Source of the DNA: Bacillota bacterium
GTDB lineage: Bacteria; Bacillota; Clostridia; Christensenellales; SZUA-584
DNA: 21,174 nt
Direction of reading: 5' to 3'
Assembly: GCA_023441905.1 (NCBI GenBank)
Contig: JAEZNC010000019.1
Coordinates: forward strand, 1 to 21,174
The notes beneath the pieces are model-generated. The model was given only the letters and a program-made list of their open reading frames with translations, was not told the DNA's origin and did not search any database. Numbering within the stretch: position 1 is the stretch's first letter; each line of letters begins with the position of its first letter. Below are positions 1-7,688 of this stretch, piece after piece. The translations under genes were made by a program, and so were the position numbers.

Positions 1-129
1 TACACATCAACACTTAGTTTATACTTAACACAAAATATATATGAACGCAAGTGGGGTTTGAAATTATGGCTCATATTGCATTAAATCAGGCTAAAACCAC
101 AGCTTTATGATCGTATACGGCCTTGCCGC
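1..129. other. AT-rich leader region with no recognised gene
   Basis: This stretch precedes the broken alanine racemase gene. It is AT-rich in its first half, and I see no convincing coding frame, hairpin or ribosome binding site. The lack of a ribosome binding site in front of the ATG at 130 fits with the racemase remnant being untranslated. Confidence 0.4.
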
Positions 130-381
130 ATGGACCGGGCCTGGGCGGAAATCAATCTGTCAAACCTCGCGCATAGTGCGCGAGCGCTGCAAAACGTTCT
201 CGATGATAACACAAAGGTCATGGCGGTGGTGAAAGCCGATGCGTACGGGCAAGGCGAAGTGCTGCTCCGCGGATGCCGCGCGCCGATGATCGGCCGGATA
301 TGCATGGATCAGCTAATGGCGGAATCATCAATCCGTCATTCCTCATTTCATCATTGTTGGCTTCAGCGTTTAATTTCATGA
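130..381 (+). pseudogene. alr: Alanine racemase remnant with internal deletion
   Basis: Alanine racemase is a PLP enzyme that makes D-alanine for peptidoglycan. Residues 1-42 of this frame match the normal N-terminus: the RAWAEINL start and then VVKADAYGQG, which carries the PLP-binding lysine (K35). Residue 43 onward jumps straight to a C-terminal segment, VLLRGCRAPMIGRICMDQLM, which in an intact enzyme of about 370-390 residues lies some 250 residues further on. After DQLM the similarity ends and the frame runs about 20 unrelated residues to a stop. The middle of the barrel and the end of the C-terminal domain are therefore missing, and the product cannot be a racemase. No ribosome binding site is evident. 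The join lies near nucleotides 250-258. The remnant identity is secure; whether any peptide is made is unknown. Confidence 0.85.
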
Positions 382-495
382 CTGCACGCCGCAGCCTGGA
401 CACAGAAATATCAATTGATACAATCAGCGCGCAGGGAGCGCTCATCTGGCACCTTCGCTGCTCGAATGCACTGTTTGACATCAACAAACGCACAA
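382..495. other. Short gap with no supported gene
   Basis: This is sequence between the racemase remnant and the 3' end of the HxlR-type regulator. A minus-strand frame (about 322-493) contains a stretch resembling a winged-helix fragment (VSRLRRAV), but it is too short and too poorly supported to call. No terminator hairpin for the regulator is obvious here. Confidence 0.3.
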
Positions 496-828
496 TTATG
501 GCGTTTCAAGGCTCAGGTAAGCGATGCCCCATTTGTTGATTTCCTTGAGTATGGGCATCAGAGATTTGCCGAAGTCGCTCAGCGAGTATTCAACGCGAAG
601 CGGGACTTCGGGATACACGTTTCGAATGATGAGGCCGCCCTTTTCGAGCTCTCGCAGCTGAGCGGTGAGCACTTTCTGCGTGGCTTCCGGAAACCGGCGG
701 CAGATTTCGCCGAATCGCAGCGTTACGTCGGACAGATTCCAGAGAATCACGCTTTTCCACTTGCCGCTGATCAGATGCACGGCAAGCTCCATCGGACAGT
801 TAAAATTTCTGTTATTGAATTGAATCAT
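496..828 (-). CDS. HxlR-type winged-helix transcriptional regulator
   Basis: This is a 110-residue protein, the usual size for HxlR/YodB-type regulators, which act as DNA-binding dimers and often sense quinones, aldehydes or disulfide stress. Visible marks are the N-terminal CPMEL segment with Cys11 at the position of the family's conserved redox cysteine, the SGKWKSVILWNL helix after it, a recognition region around TQKVLTAQLRELEKGGLI, and the wing RVEYSLSDFGKSL. A second cysteine is at 43. The start is the ATG at 828, behind a weak GGGG-type site. A strong promoter reads into it (TTGTCA, 17 bp, TATAAT at 934-906). It lies divergent to a nitroreductase stub, a pairing seen for Bacillus subtilis YodB and its target YodC. 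The regulator itself looks intact; its local target gene does not. Confidence 0.88.
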   Translation of the reverse strand: MIQFNNRNFNCPMELAVHLISGKWKSVILWNLSDVTLRFGEICRRFPEATQKVLTAQLRELEKGGLIIRNVYPEVPLRVEYSLSDFGKSLMPILKEINKWGIAYLSLETP

Positions 829-882
829 GGCCCCAACTTTCTGCTTACTTCTTTGGAAAGCAACAGACTTATTTGTGCGTTA

Positions 883-910
883 TTGTAAAGACAGAATCTG
901 ATACTATTAT
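883..910 (+). promoter_or_regulatory. Candidate divergent promoter for the nitroreductase stub
   Basis: On the plus strand, TTGTAA (883-888) and TATTAT (905-910) are separated by 16 bp, about 44 nt before the GTG at 954. The -10 falls on the -10 of the opposing HxlR promoter. The elements are only moderately close to consensus. Confidence 0.45.
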
Positions 911-934
911 ATAGAAGAACAAAAACGTTGACAA
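906..934 (-). promoter_or_regulatory. Sigma-A-type promoter for the HxlR-type gene
   Basis: On the minus strand, TTGTCA (934-929) and TATAAT (911-906) are separated by exactly 17 bp, close to consensus. The predicted transcript begins about 70 nt before the ATG at 828. The -10 box overlaps almost completely with a candidate plus-strand -10 for the divergent stub, so the two promoters should compete and can be covered by one bound repressor. Confidence 0.7.
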
Positions 935-953
935 ATGGATTTGGAGGCAAAAA

Positions 954-1040
954 GTGACGAACAGTCTGATTGAAACCATCAACAGCCGGAGAAGTATCCG
1001 GCGTGTTTCCGAAACACTGTTGAAGGAGAAAACACAATAA
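954..1040 (+). pseudogene. Nitroreductase N-terminal stub (28 codons)
   Basis: A GTG start at 954 lies behind a good GGAGG site (943-947). The 28-residue frame reads TNSLIETINSRRSIRR and then a short tail to TAA. The IxxRRSIRR pattern is the typical opening of nitroreductase-family flavoenzymes (normally about 170-220 residues), where the arginines and serine contact FMN. Everything after the first ~18 residues is gone, and a terminator follows 21 bp after the stop. Placement opposite an HxlR-type regulator supports the assignment. Calling this a decayed gene rather than a functional leader peptide is an inference, since promoter, ribosome binding site and reading frame are all intact. Confidence 0.6.
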
Positions 1041-1061
1041 GGTGTTTATTCATCAAACAGG

Positions 1062-1091
1062 AAAGCGCCGGACATTTCGTCCGGCGCTTTT
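1062..1091. terminator. Bidirectional intrinsic terminator
   Basis: A perfect 12-bp stem (1062-1073 with 1079-1090) closes a 5-nt loop, ATTTC. It is GC-rich in the middle, with A-runs on the left and T-runs on the right. On the plus strand it ends the nitroreductase stub transcript; on the minus strand it lies 31 nt after the stop codon of the giant surface-protein gene. The T-run is better for plus-strand termination. Confidence 0.85.
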
Positions 1092-1121
1092 GTGCTGCAT
1101 CAGATACTTATGGGTAACAGC

Positions 1122-4100
1122 CTATTTGACCGTCACTGTGCATGCTGCGGTTTGGCCGCTGCTCGTTGTTGCGCTGATCACAGCGGTGCCGGGGGATATG
1201 GCCTTCACGCGCCCCTTGGCATCAACCGTGGCCACAGCCGTGTTGCTGCTGGCCCATGTGACGGTTTTAAAGTCCGTATTGCTTGGCTTCACCGAGGCCT
1301 TCAGCGTGGCCGTTTTGCCCGTTTTAACTGTCAGCGAAGCTTTAGATATCTTGACGCCCGACGGATAAATCGGAGTCACCGTCACGGTGCAGCTCACCGT
1401 GACGCCGCTGCCATCCTTCGCGGTGCACGTGATGATGGCTGTACCGCCCGCTTTGCCGGTCACCACCCCCGAGCTGGATACGGAGGCCACTTTGGGATTG
1501 CTGGATTTCCAGCTGACCTTTTTGTTGCTCGCAGTGACGGGCGCGATGGACGCGGCCAGCTTGAGTTTTTGCGTCCTTGCGATGGTCGCACTGGTTGTAT
1601 TCAGCGTCATCGACGATACGAGCTGCTTAACGGTGATCGATCTCCTTATCGTTGTGGTTTTGGTCTTAATCTTCCCTTTCTTATCGGTGGTTTGTGTCAC
1701 CATCTTTGTGATGATTGTCGTTTTGCCGCCCGTAAGGAAGGTCACGTTACCGGCCGAATCCACAGAAGCGACGGATGGACTGCCGGAGGAATAAGTCACC
1801 GACACCACCGTGTAGCCTTTGGGCGCCGCCGGAGGAATAATGGTCAGTGCGGTGCCCGCGTTGACCTTAGACGGCAGCTTTTTGGCAGGAAAACTACCCA
1901 AATGCGACGGCTGTCCGACCATGACAGAGCAGGTGGCCGTGTTGTCCGTGTTGACCGCGTCGCGTACAGCTGCCGTGTAGGTGCCCGCGGCGAGGCCGCT
2001 GAAGCTGCCCGAGCTTTGCCAGTTTGTTCCGCCGTTTATCGAATAGTCGTACGACCCACTGTCTCCGCCCGATGCCGTGACCGTGACCGTTCCGGTTGAT
2101 GTGCCGTATATGGATGCATCCGTCTTGCTGCAACTGATGGTTAAGGGCGTCGCGGCAGCGAACTGCGCCGTATAGGAGGCGCTGCCAAGCACGGTGAATG
2201 TGTAGACAAGGCTCCGCGATACTTCCGTCCCGTTCTTTTTCCAGCACACGAAGCAGTATCCCTGTTTGGCGGCTGCCGTCAGTGTGACGGAAGCACCTTT
2301 ATCGTACCGGCCGCCGCCTGTTGCGGTGCCGTATGAGGAGTTGCTGGGCAAAGCCGTGATCACGTACTGCGGTGTCTGAACGATGACTTTGCAGGTTTGC
2401 GTTTTCACTTCAGCCTTTTGAGCGCCCGTCGCATCCGGGTCGGTATTGGTTACCGCACAATAGTAATACAGTGTGCCGATCGTATCGGTGGGAGCGCTGT
2501 AGGATTCGGCATTTGCGCCTGTAATCAGCGTGCCGCTGGCGGTGTCATCCGCGGCGTTTTTGTACCATTGATAAGAGAGCGTCCCTTTACTCACAGTCGC
2601 CGTCACTGACAGATCAGCCTGCCCGCCTTCGGATACCGTGACGTTTTGCGGCTGGCCCGTGATATTCGGCGTTTCCGCATCGGCCGTCGCTTCAGTTTCG
2701 GCAAATGTGTAAGTGGCAATCAACGTGCCGCCGCTGCCCGGTGCAACCGTTGCGGTTTCGCCGTTGATGGTGACCGCCGCGCCGCTCGCAAACACATATC
2801 CGTCCTGCGCGGTCAGCGTCACACTGGCCGTGTAAACAGTATCAAAGTCAAACGGATTGTCATCGGGCTCCCACGTGACCGCAGATACATCCACACCCGT
2901 GGATACAACGGCCGTCGTATCCGGCGCTGCGTTTGCCGCCGGTGCGTCGATACCCGTCACAGAAATGTCGGTGATCGGCTCATCCGCCGTTTTGGCAAAC
3001 CCATAGCTCGCAATCAGCGTGCCGTCGGTGCCGGGTTCAACCGTTGCGGTTTCACCGTTGATGGTGACTGCTGCGCCGCTCGCGAATACATACCCGTCCT
3101 GCGCGGTCAGCGTCACGCTGGCGGTATACGCCGTGTGATACCCGAATGCCGTCACATCCGGTGTCCATGTCACCGCAGACACGTCCACGCCCGTGGATAC
3201 AACAGCCGTTGTGTCGGGCGCTGCGTTTGCCGCCGGTGCGTCAATACCCGTCACAGAAATGTCGGTGATCGGCTCATCAGCCGTTTTGGCGAATGTGTAA
3301 CTCGCAATCAGCGTGCTGTCGGTGCCGGATGAAACCGTGGCGGCTTCACCGTTGACGGTGACTCTTGTGTCGCCCGCGAATACATACCCGTCCTGCGCGG
3401 TCAGCGTCACGCTGGCGGTGTAAACAGTATTAAAGTCAAACGGATTGTCATCCGGTGTCCATGAGACCGCCGATAAATCCACGCCGCCGGTGGATGTGGC
3501 AGCCGTTGTGTCGGGCGCTGCGTTTGCCGTCGGTGCGTCGATATCCGTGATTTCAATGCTGCTGATCGGTTCGTCAGCCGTATCCACGAATGTGTAGCTG
3601 GCAATCAACTTGCCGTCGGTGCCGGGCGAGACATCCGCCGTTTCGCCGTTGATGGTGACCGCTGCGCCGCCCGAGAACACATACCCGTCCTGTGCGGTCA
3701 GCGTCACGCTGGCGGTATACGCCGTGTGATACCCGAATTCCGTGACATCCGGCTCCCATGATACCGCGGACACATCCACGCCGCCGATGGATGTGGCAGC
3801 CGTCGTATCCGGCACGGCACCCGCAGCCGGCGCGGTGATATCCGTTACTGAAATGTCGGTTATCGGCACATCAGCGGTTCCGGTAAATGTGTAGCTGGCA
3901 ATCAACTTGCCGTCGGTGCCGGGCGAGACATCCGCCGTTTCGCCGTTGATGGTGACGGCTGTGCCGCCCGCAAAGACGTACCCAATCGGTGCGGTGAGTG
4001 TCACGCTGGCTGTATAGTCTTTATCGTCCTCAAACGGATTGTCTTCCGGCATCCATGTGACAGCAGAAGCCACAACACCCGGTGTGAGGACCGACGCGCT

Positions 4101-7100
4101 CAAATCTGGAGCGGCACCGGCAACCGGCGCGTCGATATCCGTCACTTCCACGCCGGAAATGATCCCCAGTTTCGTGGCGTCAAACGTATGGCTGATCGTC
4201 AGCGTGCCGTCCGCATTGCGAACCGCTGGTTCTGAGAAGCCGTTAATCGTTGCAGTAACAGTATCCGCAAACGCATACCCGGGCTGCGGCGATACCTGCA
4301 CGATGGCTGTGTAGACGGTGCCGTAGTCAAACGGGTTGTTTGACGGATTCCACAGCACATCCAATACGGTGACGTTGGGTGTGGAGGTTGAGGCACTTAA
4401 ATTCGGGATAGCACCGGCAACAGGTGCGACAACATCGGTGACCTCAACGCTGTTGATCTTTTCATTTTCTGTCGGGCCAAATGCATAGCTGGCGGTGAGA
4501 GACCCGTTTGTGTTGCGGGCCACATTCGCCGTTTGCCCGTTGATGGTGACCTTCGCGCCGTCAGCAAACGCATAGCCCGATTGCGGGTACAGCCTGACGC
4601 TCGCGGTATAAACGGTATTGTTGCTGAATGCCGCTGTAGACGGCGTCCAAGTGACAGCGGATGCCGTCACGCCTGCGGTGGATACGGACGCCGTCGTGTC
4701 GGGCGCGTTACCCGCCACAGGCACATCGATGCCCGTCACCTTAGCGTCGCTGATGAAGGTGGTGGGGGTTTCGGTGCGTTTATACAGATATATGTTTTTG
4801 GCATTGGATTCGGTGGAAGTGGCGGCAAAGTAGGGGGTGCCACTGCCTGTCTGATACAGATAATAGGTTGACTGAGTTCCCTTCATCTTCAATACATTGT
4901 TTGTGCTGTTATATTGCCAGTCGGTATTGGCTGCGTCGCCATCAGACGTTTCCAGTGTGATTTTACCGTCTCCGCCGCTGGGCCGCGTTAGATATTTGCT
5001 GCCGTTTATCACGTTAAAGCTGCTGTTGCCGTCAGAGGTGAATGTCCAGAGCATATTGCTGGTGATGCCTTGAGGGTTCAGTTGGCTGCCATTCACGGTA
5101 ACCTCTGCGGCAGCCAGGTAGTTTGAGTTCGCGACACTGGCTACCAGCGCATAATTCGGTGTTCCCTTATCGACGATCACATACGTGCTGCCGCTTTCTA
5201 TGCTCGTCACGTAGTCGTAGGAAACAAGCGGGGCCGCTGCGGTTTTGTCAAACGCGCATGTCGCCGTGAGGGTGCCGTTGCTGTTCAGCACTACCGTGTT
5301 TGCCGGTGTGCCGTTGATCGTCACAGCCGTCCCCGATGTGAATTCATACCCGAATTGCGCCGAAAGCGTGATGCTTGCCGTATAGGCGGTATCGTATCCG
5401 AACGGGTTGGCGGCAGGGGTCCAGCTGACGGCTGCGGGAGAAACCACGCCGGTTGACGCTGTGGCTGCACTTGTATCGGGTGCCGCGCCGGGAACCGGTT
5501 CATCCACACCGGTGATGGCCACATTGTTCACATCAATCGGGTTGGATACGTTCACCTGATAAAGATAGATGCTGTTGCCCGGGGTTTCGCTGTTCGCGAA
5601 ATAGTTAATACCGCCGGACGATGCCTGATAAAGGTAGAAATCCTTTCTCTGACCGGAGCTGTATACGCTTAGGTTGTGCGTGGTGCCGTTATATGTCCAA
5701 TCCGTATAGCTCGCGCCTTCATCCGATGTGTTCAAATAAATACCGGAGGTGCCGCTTTTGCGGTGGAGCAAGCTGCTGGCGTTCTTCACGTTAAAGCCGC
5801 TCCCGTCTGCAGTCATCTCCCAGATCATGCTTGCATCGATGTCGTCAGCGTCGAGTGTGCTGCCGCTCACCGTAACAGGATGGCATGCAAGATAAGCCGT
5901 TGAGCCGACGGTGGCCGATTCCGTGGTCAGCGCAAAGGCATCGGTATCCGACTTGTCGACGATCACATATCTGCCGCCGCTTTGAATGCTTGCTGCATAG
6001 TCATATGTAATGCCGCCCGCTTCGCCGGACTGCACCCTGACATGTGCGGCTGCACTTGTGACCGAAGCGGTATCCCCGTCTTTCGTATTCGTGATCCGGC
6101 AGTAGTAATACTTGGTTCCGGGTGTTTGCGTGGGCACCGGAAGGACAGCCGAATTCTCCCCGACTTCGGTGCCGCCCGAGCAGTCGTCGCTGTCGTCCTC
6201 AAACCACTGATAGGACAGTGTGCCGCCGTCACTGACGACCGCATCAACGGAAAGGGATGTTTCGTTGCCAATATCAACAGAGACGCTCTGCGGCTGCGCA
6301 TTGATCGTCGGCTTTTCCGCAATCAATGTGGTATCGATGGTCACGTTAAACGCGGAAGAGTTGGCACCGGCGGCGTTCTTATACTGAAAACCAAGAACCG
6401 TGTTGCCGTCGCTTTTCGTCATGGTCAGCAGCACACCGGCGGCATTGTTGACCGAGCTGTATATAGACCCCATATTCGCATAAGTAAAATTGATCTTGAC
6501 CGGGGATGAGCCGCTGGCGCACTGAATCGTATCGCCGGCTTTCTTAACGGTTCCGTATCCGGGATCGCTGAGTGTGTGGTTATGCCCCCATAGAAATATG
6601 GCGTTGGGGTATTTATTGAGCCGTTTAACCAGCTCCGACGCGTTGGCTGTGGTTCTGGCCATACCGTTGTTATTGCAGTAATGCAGCGGATAGTGGGATA
6701 CGACGATCACCGGCTTCGACGCATCGATGCCAGAGAGCGCGGTATCGAGCGCTTCTATCTTATCCATAGAAATCGTCTGACTGGTATCGAGGTCTAAAGC
6801 GTATATCGCGTAATCGTTTTCGTTAGCCACGAGACCGGTGCTGAAGGTGCCGGATGAATCGTGGTTCCCTTTTCCTTTCACAATCGGGACACCGGGATAT
6901 ATGCTGTTAACGATGGACGCACAGGTGGAAGAAACGCCTGCAGGATCGGAGGTGTAAGTGTAATCGCCTCCGAATATCATGTGATTAAGCGTTGGCGTAC
7001 TTTCATGAACAGCGGTGACCCAATTTTGCAGTTCGGTGGTTTTGTCGTGCACATCCGATGTGATCAAGATGATGCTGGGCGGGGGGCTGTCGGCCATTGC

Positions 7101-7187
7101 TGTCACAGGCACTAGGCCAAAAATCAACATGATCGACAGTATGATGGTTAAAATTCTGGCTGAAAATCTGCTTTTCTTCGGTTTCAT
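1122..7187 (-). CDS. Giant secreted calcineurin-like phosphoesterase with Ig/BIG2 repeats
   Basis: This is a secreted protein of about 2021 residues. The ATG at 7187 is chosen because GGGAGG lies 8 nt upstream and it opens directly into a signal peptide (basic start, hydrophobic core about residues 12-29, cleavage predicted after AMA at 32). Residues ~38-215 form a metallophosphoesterase with all metal motifs: DVH (45-47), GGDY (73-76), GNHD (107-110), SH (164-165) and GHNH (201-204). An Ig-like domain follows (~294-386). Next are a beta-rich module (~395-550), one ~98-residue repeat, a second copy of the module (~654-810), and seven tandem repeats (~812-1502). The C-terminal part holds another Ig-like domain (~1508-1607), an InlB B-repeat-like domain (~1608-1683), a SprB-like repeat (~1682-1760) and BIG2-type domains to the end. 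No LPXTG, SLH or cell-wall-binding domain is seen, so it is either released or held by non-covalent contacts. The phosphoester substrate is unknown. Confidence 0.88.
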   Translation of the reverse strand: MKPKKSRFSARILTIILSIMLIFGLVPVTAMADSPPPSIILITSDVHDKTTELQNWVTAVHESTPTLNHMIFGGDYTYTSDPAGVSSTCASIVNSIYPGVPIVKGKGNHDSSGTFSTGLVANENDYAIYALDLDTSQTISMDKIEALDTALSGIDASKPVIVVSHYPLHYCNNNGMARTTANASELVKRLNKYPNAIFLWGHNHTLSDPGYGTVKKAGDTIQCASGSSPVKINFTYANMGSIYSSVNNAAGVLLTMTKSDGNTVLGFQYKNAAGANSSAFNVTIDTTLIAEKPTINAQPQSVSVDIGNETSLSVDAVVSDGGTLSYQWFEDDSDDCSGGTEVGENSAVLPVPTQTPGTKYYYCRITNTKDGDTASVTSAAAHVRVQSGEAGGITYDYAASIQSGGRYVIVDKSDTDAFALTTESATVGSTAYLACHPVTVSGSTLDADDIDASMIWEMTADGSGFNVKNASSLLHRKSGTSGIYLNTSDEGASYTDWTYNGTTHNLSVYSSGQRKDFYLYQASSGGINYFANSETPGNSIYLYQVNVSNPIDVNNVAITGVDEPVPGAAPDTSAATASTGVVSPAAVSWTPAANPFGYDTAYTASITLSAQFGYEFTSGTAVTINGTPANTVVLNSNGTLTATCAFDKTAAAPLVSYDYVTSIESGSTYVIVDKGTPNYALVASVANSNYLAAAEVTVNGSQLNPQGITSNMLWTFTSDGNSSFNVINGSKYLTRPSGGDGKITLETSDGDAANTDWQYNSTNNVLKMKGTQSTYYLYQTGSGTPYFAATSTESNAKNIYLYKRTETPTTFISDAKVTGIDVPVAGNAPDTTASVSTAGVTASAVTWTPSTAAFSNNTVYTASVRLYPQSGYAFADGAKVTINGQTANVARNTNGSLTASYAFGPTENEKINSVEVTDVVAPVAGAIPNLSASTSTPNVTVLDVLWNPSNNPFDYGTVYTAIVQVSPQPGYAFADTVTATINGFSEPAVRNADGTLTISHTFDATKLGIISGVEVTDIDAPVAGAAPDLSASVLTPGVVASAVTWMPEDNPFEDDKDYTASVTLTAPIGYVFAGGTAVTINGETADVSPGTDGKLIASYTFTGTADVPITDISVTDITAPAAGAVPDTTAATSIGGVDVSAVSWEPDVTEFGYHTAYTASVTLTAQDGYVFSGGAAVTINGETADVSPGTDGKLIASYTFVDTADEPISSIEITDIDAPTANAAPDTTAATSTGGVDLSAVSWTPDDNPFDFNTVYTASVTLTAQDGYVFAGDTRVTVNGEAATVSSGTDSTLIASYTFAKTADEPITDISVTGIDAPAANAAPDTTAVVSTGVDVSAVTWTPDVTAFGYHTAYTASVTLTAQDGYVFASGAAVTINGETATVEPGTDGTLIASYGFAKTADEPITDISVTGIDAPAANAAPDTTAVVSTGVDVSAVTWEPDDNPFDFDTVYTASVTLTAQDGYVFASGAAVTINGETATVAPGSGGTLIATYTFAETEATADAETPNITGQPQNVTVSEGGQADLSVTATVSKGTLSYQWYKNAADDTASGTLITGANAESYSAPTDTIGTLYYYCAVTNTDPDATGAQKAEVKTQTCKVIVQTPQYVITALPSNSSYGTATGGGRYDKGASVTLTAAAKQGYCFVCWKKNGTEVSRSLVYTFTVLGSASYTAQFAAATPLTISCSKTDASIYGTSTGTVTVTASGGDSGSYDYSINGGTNWQSSGSFSGLAAGTYTAAVRDAVNTDNTATCSVMVGQPSHLGSFPAKKLPSKVNAGTALTIIPPAAPKGYTVVSVTYSSGSPSVASVDSAGNVTFLTGGKTTIITKMVTQTTDKKGKIKTKTTTIRRSITVKQLVSSMTLNTTSATIARTQKLKLAASIAPVTASNKKVSWKSSNPKVASVSSSGVVTGKAGGTAIITCTAKDGSGVTVSCTVTVTPIYPSGVKISKASLTVKTGKTATLKASVKPSNTDFKTVTWASSNTAVATVDAKGRVKAISPGTAVISATTSSGQTAACTVTVK
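2682..4754 (-). repeat. Seven tandem ~297-bp repeats inside the giant surface protein
   Basis: Seven consecutive in-frame units start (in gene direction) at 4754, 4457, 4160, 3863, 3566, 3269 and 2975. Spacing is 297 bp except for the last, which is 294 bp because one glycine is missing in the STGG/STGV region. Each unit runs from ITDISVTGIDAP through SAVTWxP, YTASVTLTAQDGYVFA and VTINGET to LIASYTF. An eighth, more diverged unit lies apart at about 5238-5531. The pattern suggests a stack of Ig-like beta-sandwich domains forming a stalk. The last four units are most alike, which points to recent expansion at that end. Confidence 0.9.
4755..6005 (-). repeat. Duplicated block: ~155-residue beta-rich module plus one stalk repeat
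   Basis: Two related modules of about 155 residues occur at about 5532-6005 and 4755-5228. Each opens with YDYxxSIxSGxxYVIVDK and carries a W-(E/T)-(M/F)-T-x-DG core, a TSD..(Y/N)TDW motif, YLYQ, and a closing IYLY strand. Each is followed by a stalk repeat, so the unit copied appears to be module plus repeat. The aromatic-rich, short-strand pattern resembles carbohydrate-binding beta-trefoil or lectin-like folds, but I cannot assign a family from sequence alone. Confidence 0.75.
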
Positions 7188-7222
7188 TTGAATCCTCCCA
7201 ATAATAATTTTTAGAGCATACC

Positions 7223-7271
7223 AATAACGCGCATAAGAAAACCCCGCAAACAACCAGGGCTATGCGTTATT
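7223..7271 (-). promoter_or_regulatory. Long hairpin in the 5' leader of the giant gene
   Basis: An imperfect inverted repeat has 11-bp arms: AATAACG-CATA (7223-7229, 7232-7235, with a 2-nt bulge at 7230-7231) pairs with TATG-CGTTATT (7261-7271). In the minus-strand mRNA it lies just upstream of the GGGAGG site (7195-7200). It is not followed by a T-run in either direction, so it is not an obvious terminator. It could affect translation or mRNA stability, or be a protein-binding site on DNA. Confidence 0.5.
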
Positions 7272-7410
7272 CGTCAGCCTTGTTTTCCCCAACAAACTAC
7301 TTTTTGACCGGGCTCTTCAGAGTGTCCAAAACGTTGGACCAATGAAAGTCAATGTGATGCGTGAATGAATGGATGTCGTTTTTTATTCTTTGCTGTTTCA
7401 CGCTGTAAAT

Positions 7411-7439
7411 AATATAATTTGCGGCGCATAAAAAATCAA
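7411..7439 (-). promoter_or_regulatory. Candidate promoter for the giant surface-protein gene
   Basis: On the minus strand, TTGATT (7439-7434) and TATATT (7416-7411) have a 17-bp spacer. The predicted leader is about 215 nt and would include the 7223-7271 hairpin. Both hexamers are one or two bases off consensus. Confidence 0.4.
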
Positions 7440-7629
7440 TTGAAGAAAATGTAATATCGTAGACAGTATTGAGATAAAATGTAATAAAATCACCATTATC
7501 ATGAAGCACATGACAATTAATCTAAACAGCGGCATTGCTATGCCAATATGTGACAAACACGCCGAATCAAATCAAACAAAAATAGAAGTTGCGTTTTCCG
7601 GCAGCGTACATTTGCTAAGCAAACGTGGG

Positions 7630-7658
7630 TTGTTTACTAATTGCGGCCTTAATAGTAT
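7630..7658 (+). promoter_or_regulatory. Candidate promoter for the amidohydrolase gene
   Basis: On the plus strand, TTGTTT (7630-7635) and TAGTAT (7653-7658) have a 17-bp spacer, with the ribosome binding site about 18 nt further on. The match to consensus is moderate. Confidence 0.35.
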
Positions 7659-7688
7659 GATAATCATAACAGCAGGGAGGTGCTCTTT

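Larger units (their letters stand above)
7188..7688. other. 500-bp divergent intergenic region
   Basis: This region separates the leftward giant surface-protein gene from the rightward amidohydrolase gene. It contains the leader hairpin (7223-7271), a candidate minus-strand promoter (7411-7439) and a candidate plus-strand promoter (7630-7658). Short frames on both strands here lack ribosome binding sites and family features, and I do not call them genes. I recognise no riboswitch. Confidence 0.5.

Noticed and set aside
218..493. Minus-strand frame with a possible winged-helix-like fragment (VSRLRRAV)
   Set aside because: Overlaps the alr remnant for part of its length; the similarity is only a few residues and could be chance.
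1092..2099. Long plus-strand frame (335 codons) opposite the giant surface-protein gene
   Set aside because: It is antisense to a well-supported gene, is rich in Arg/His/Gly/Cys as expected for a shadow frame, has no ribosome binding site and matches no family.
2646..3332. Plus-strand frame with repeated Arg/His/Cys-rich blocks
   Set aside because: Its repeats are simply the complement of the 297-bp coding repeats of the giant gene; no domain logic of its own.
2682..4754. Tandem repeats as a possible CRISPR or satellite array
   Set aside because: The period is ~297 bp, always a multiple of three and in frame with a secreted protein; there are no short repeats with unique spacers.
7297..7509. 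70-codon minus-strand frame in the divergent intergenic region
   Set aside because: No ribosome binding site, unusual composition, and the region carries the likely promoter and leader of the giant gene.
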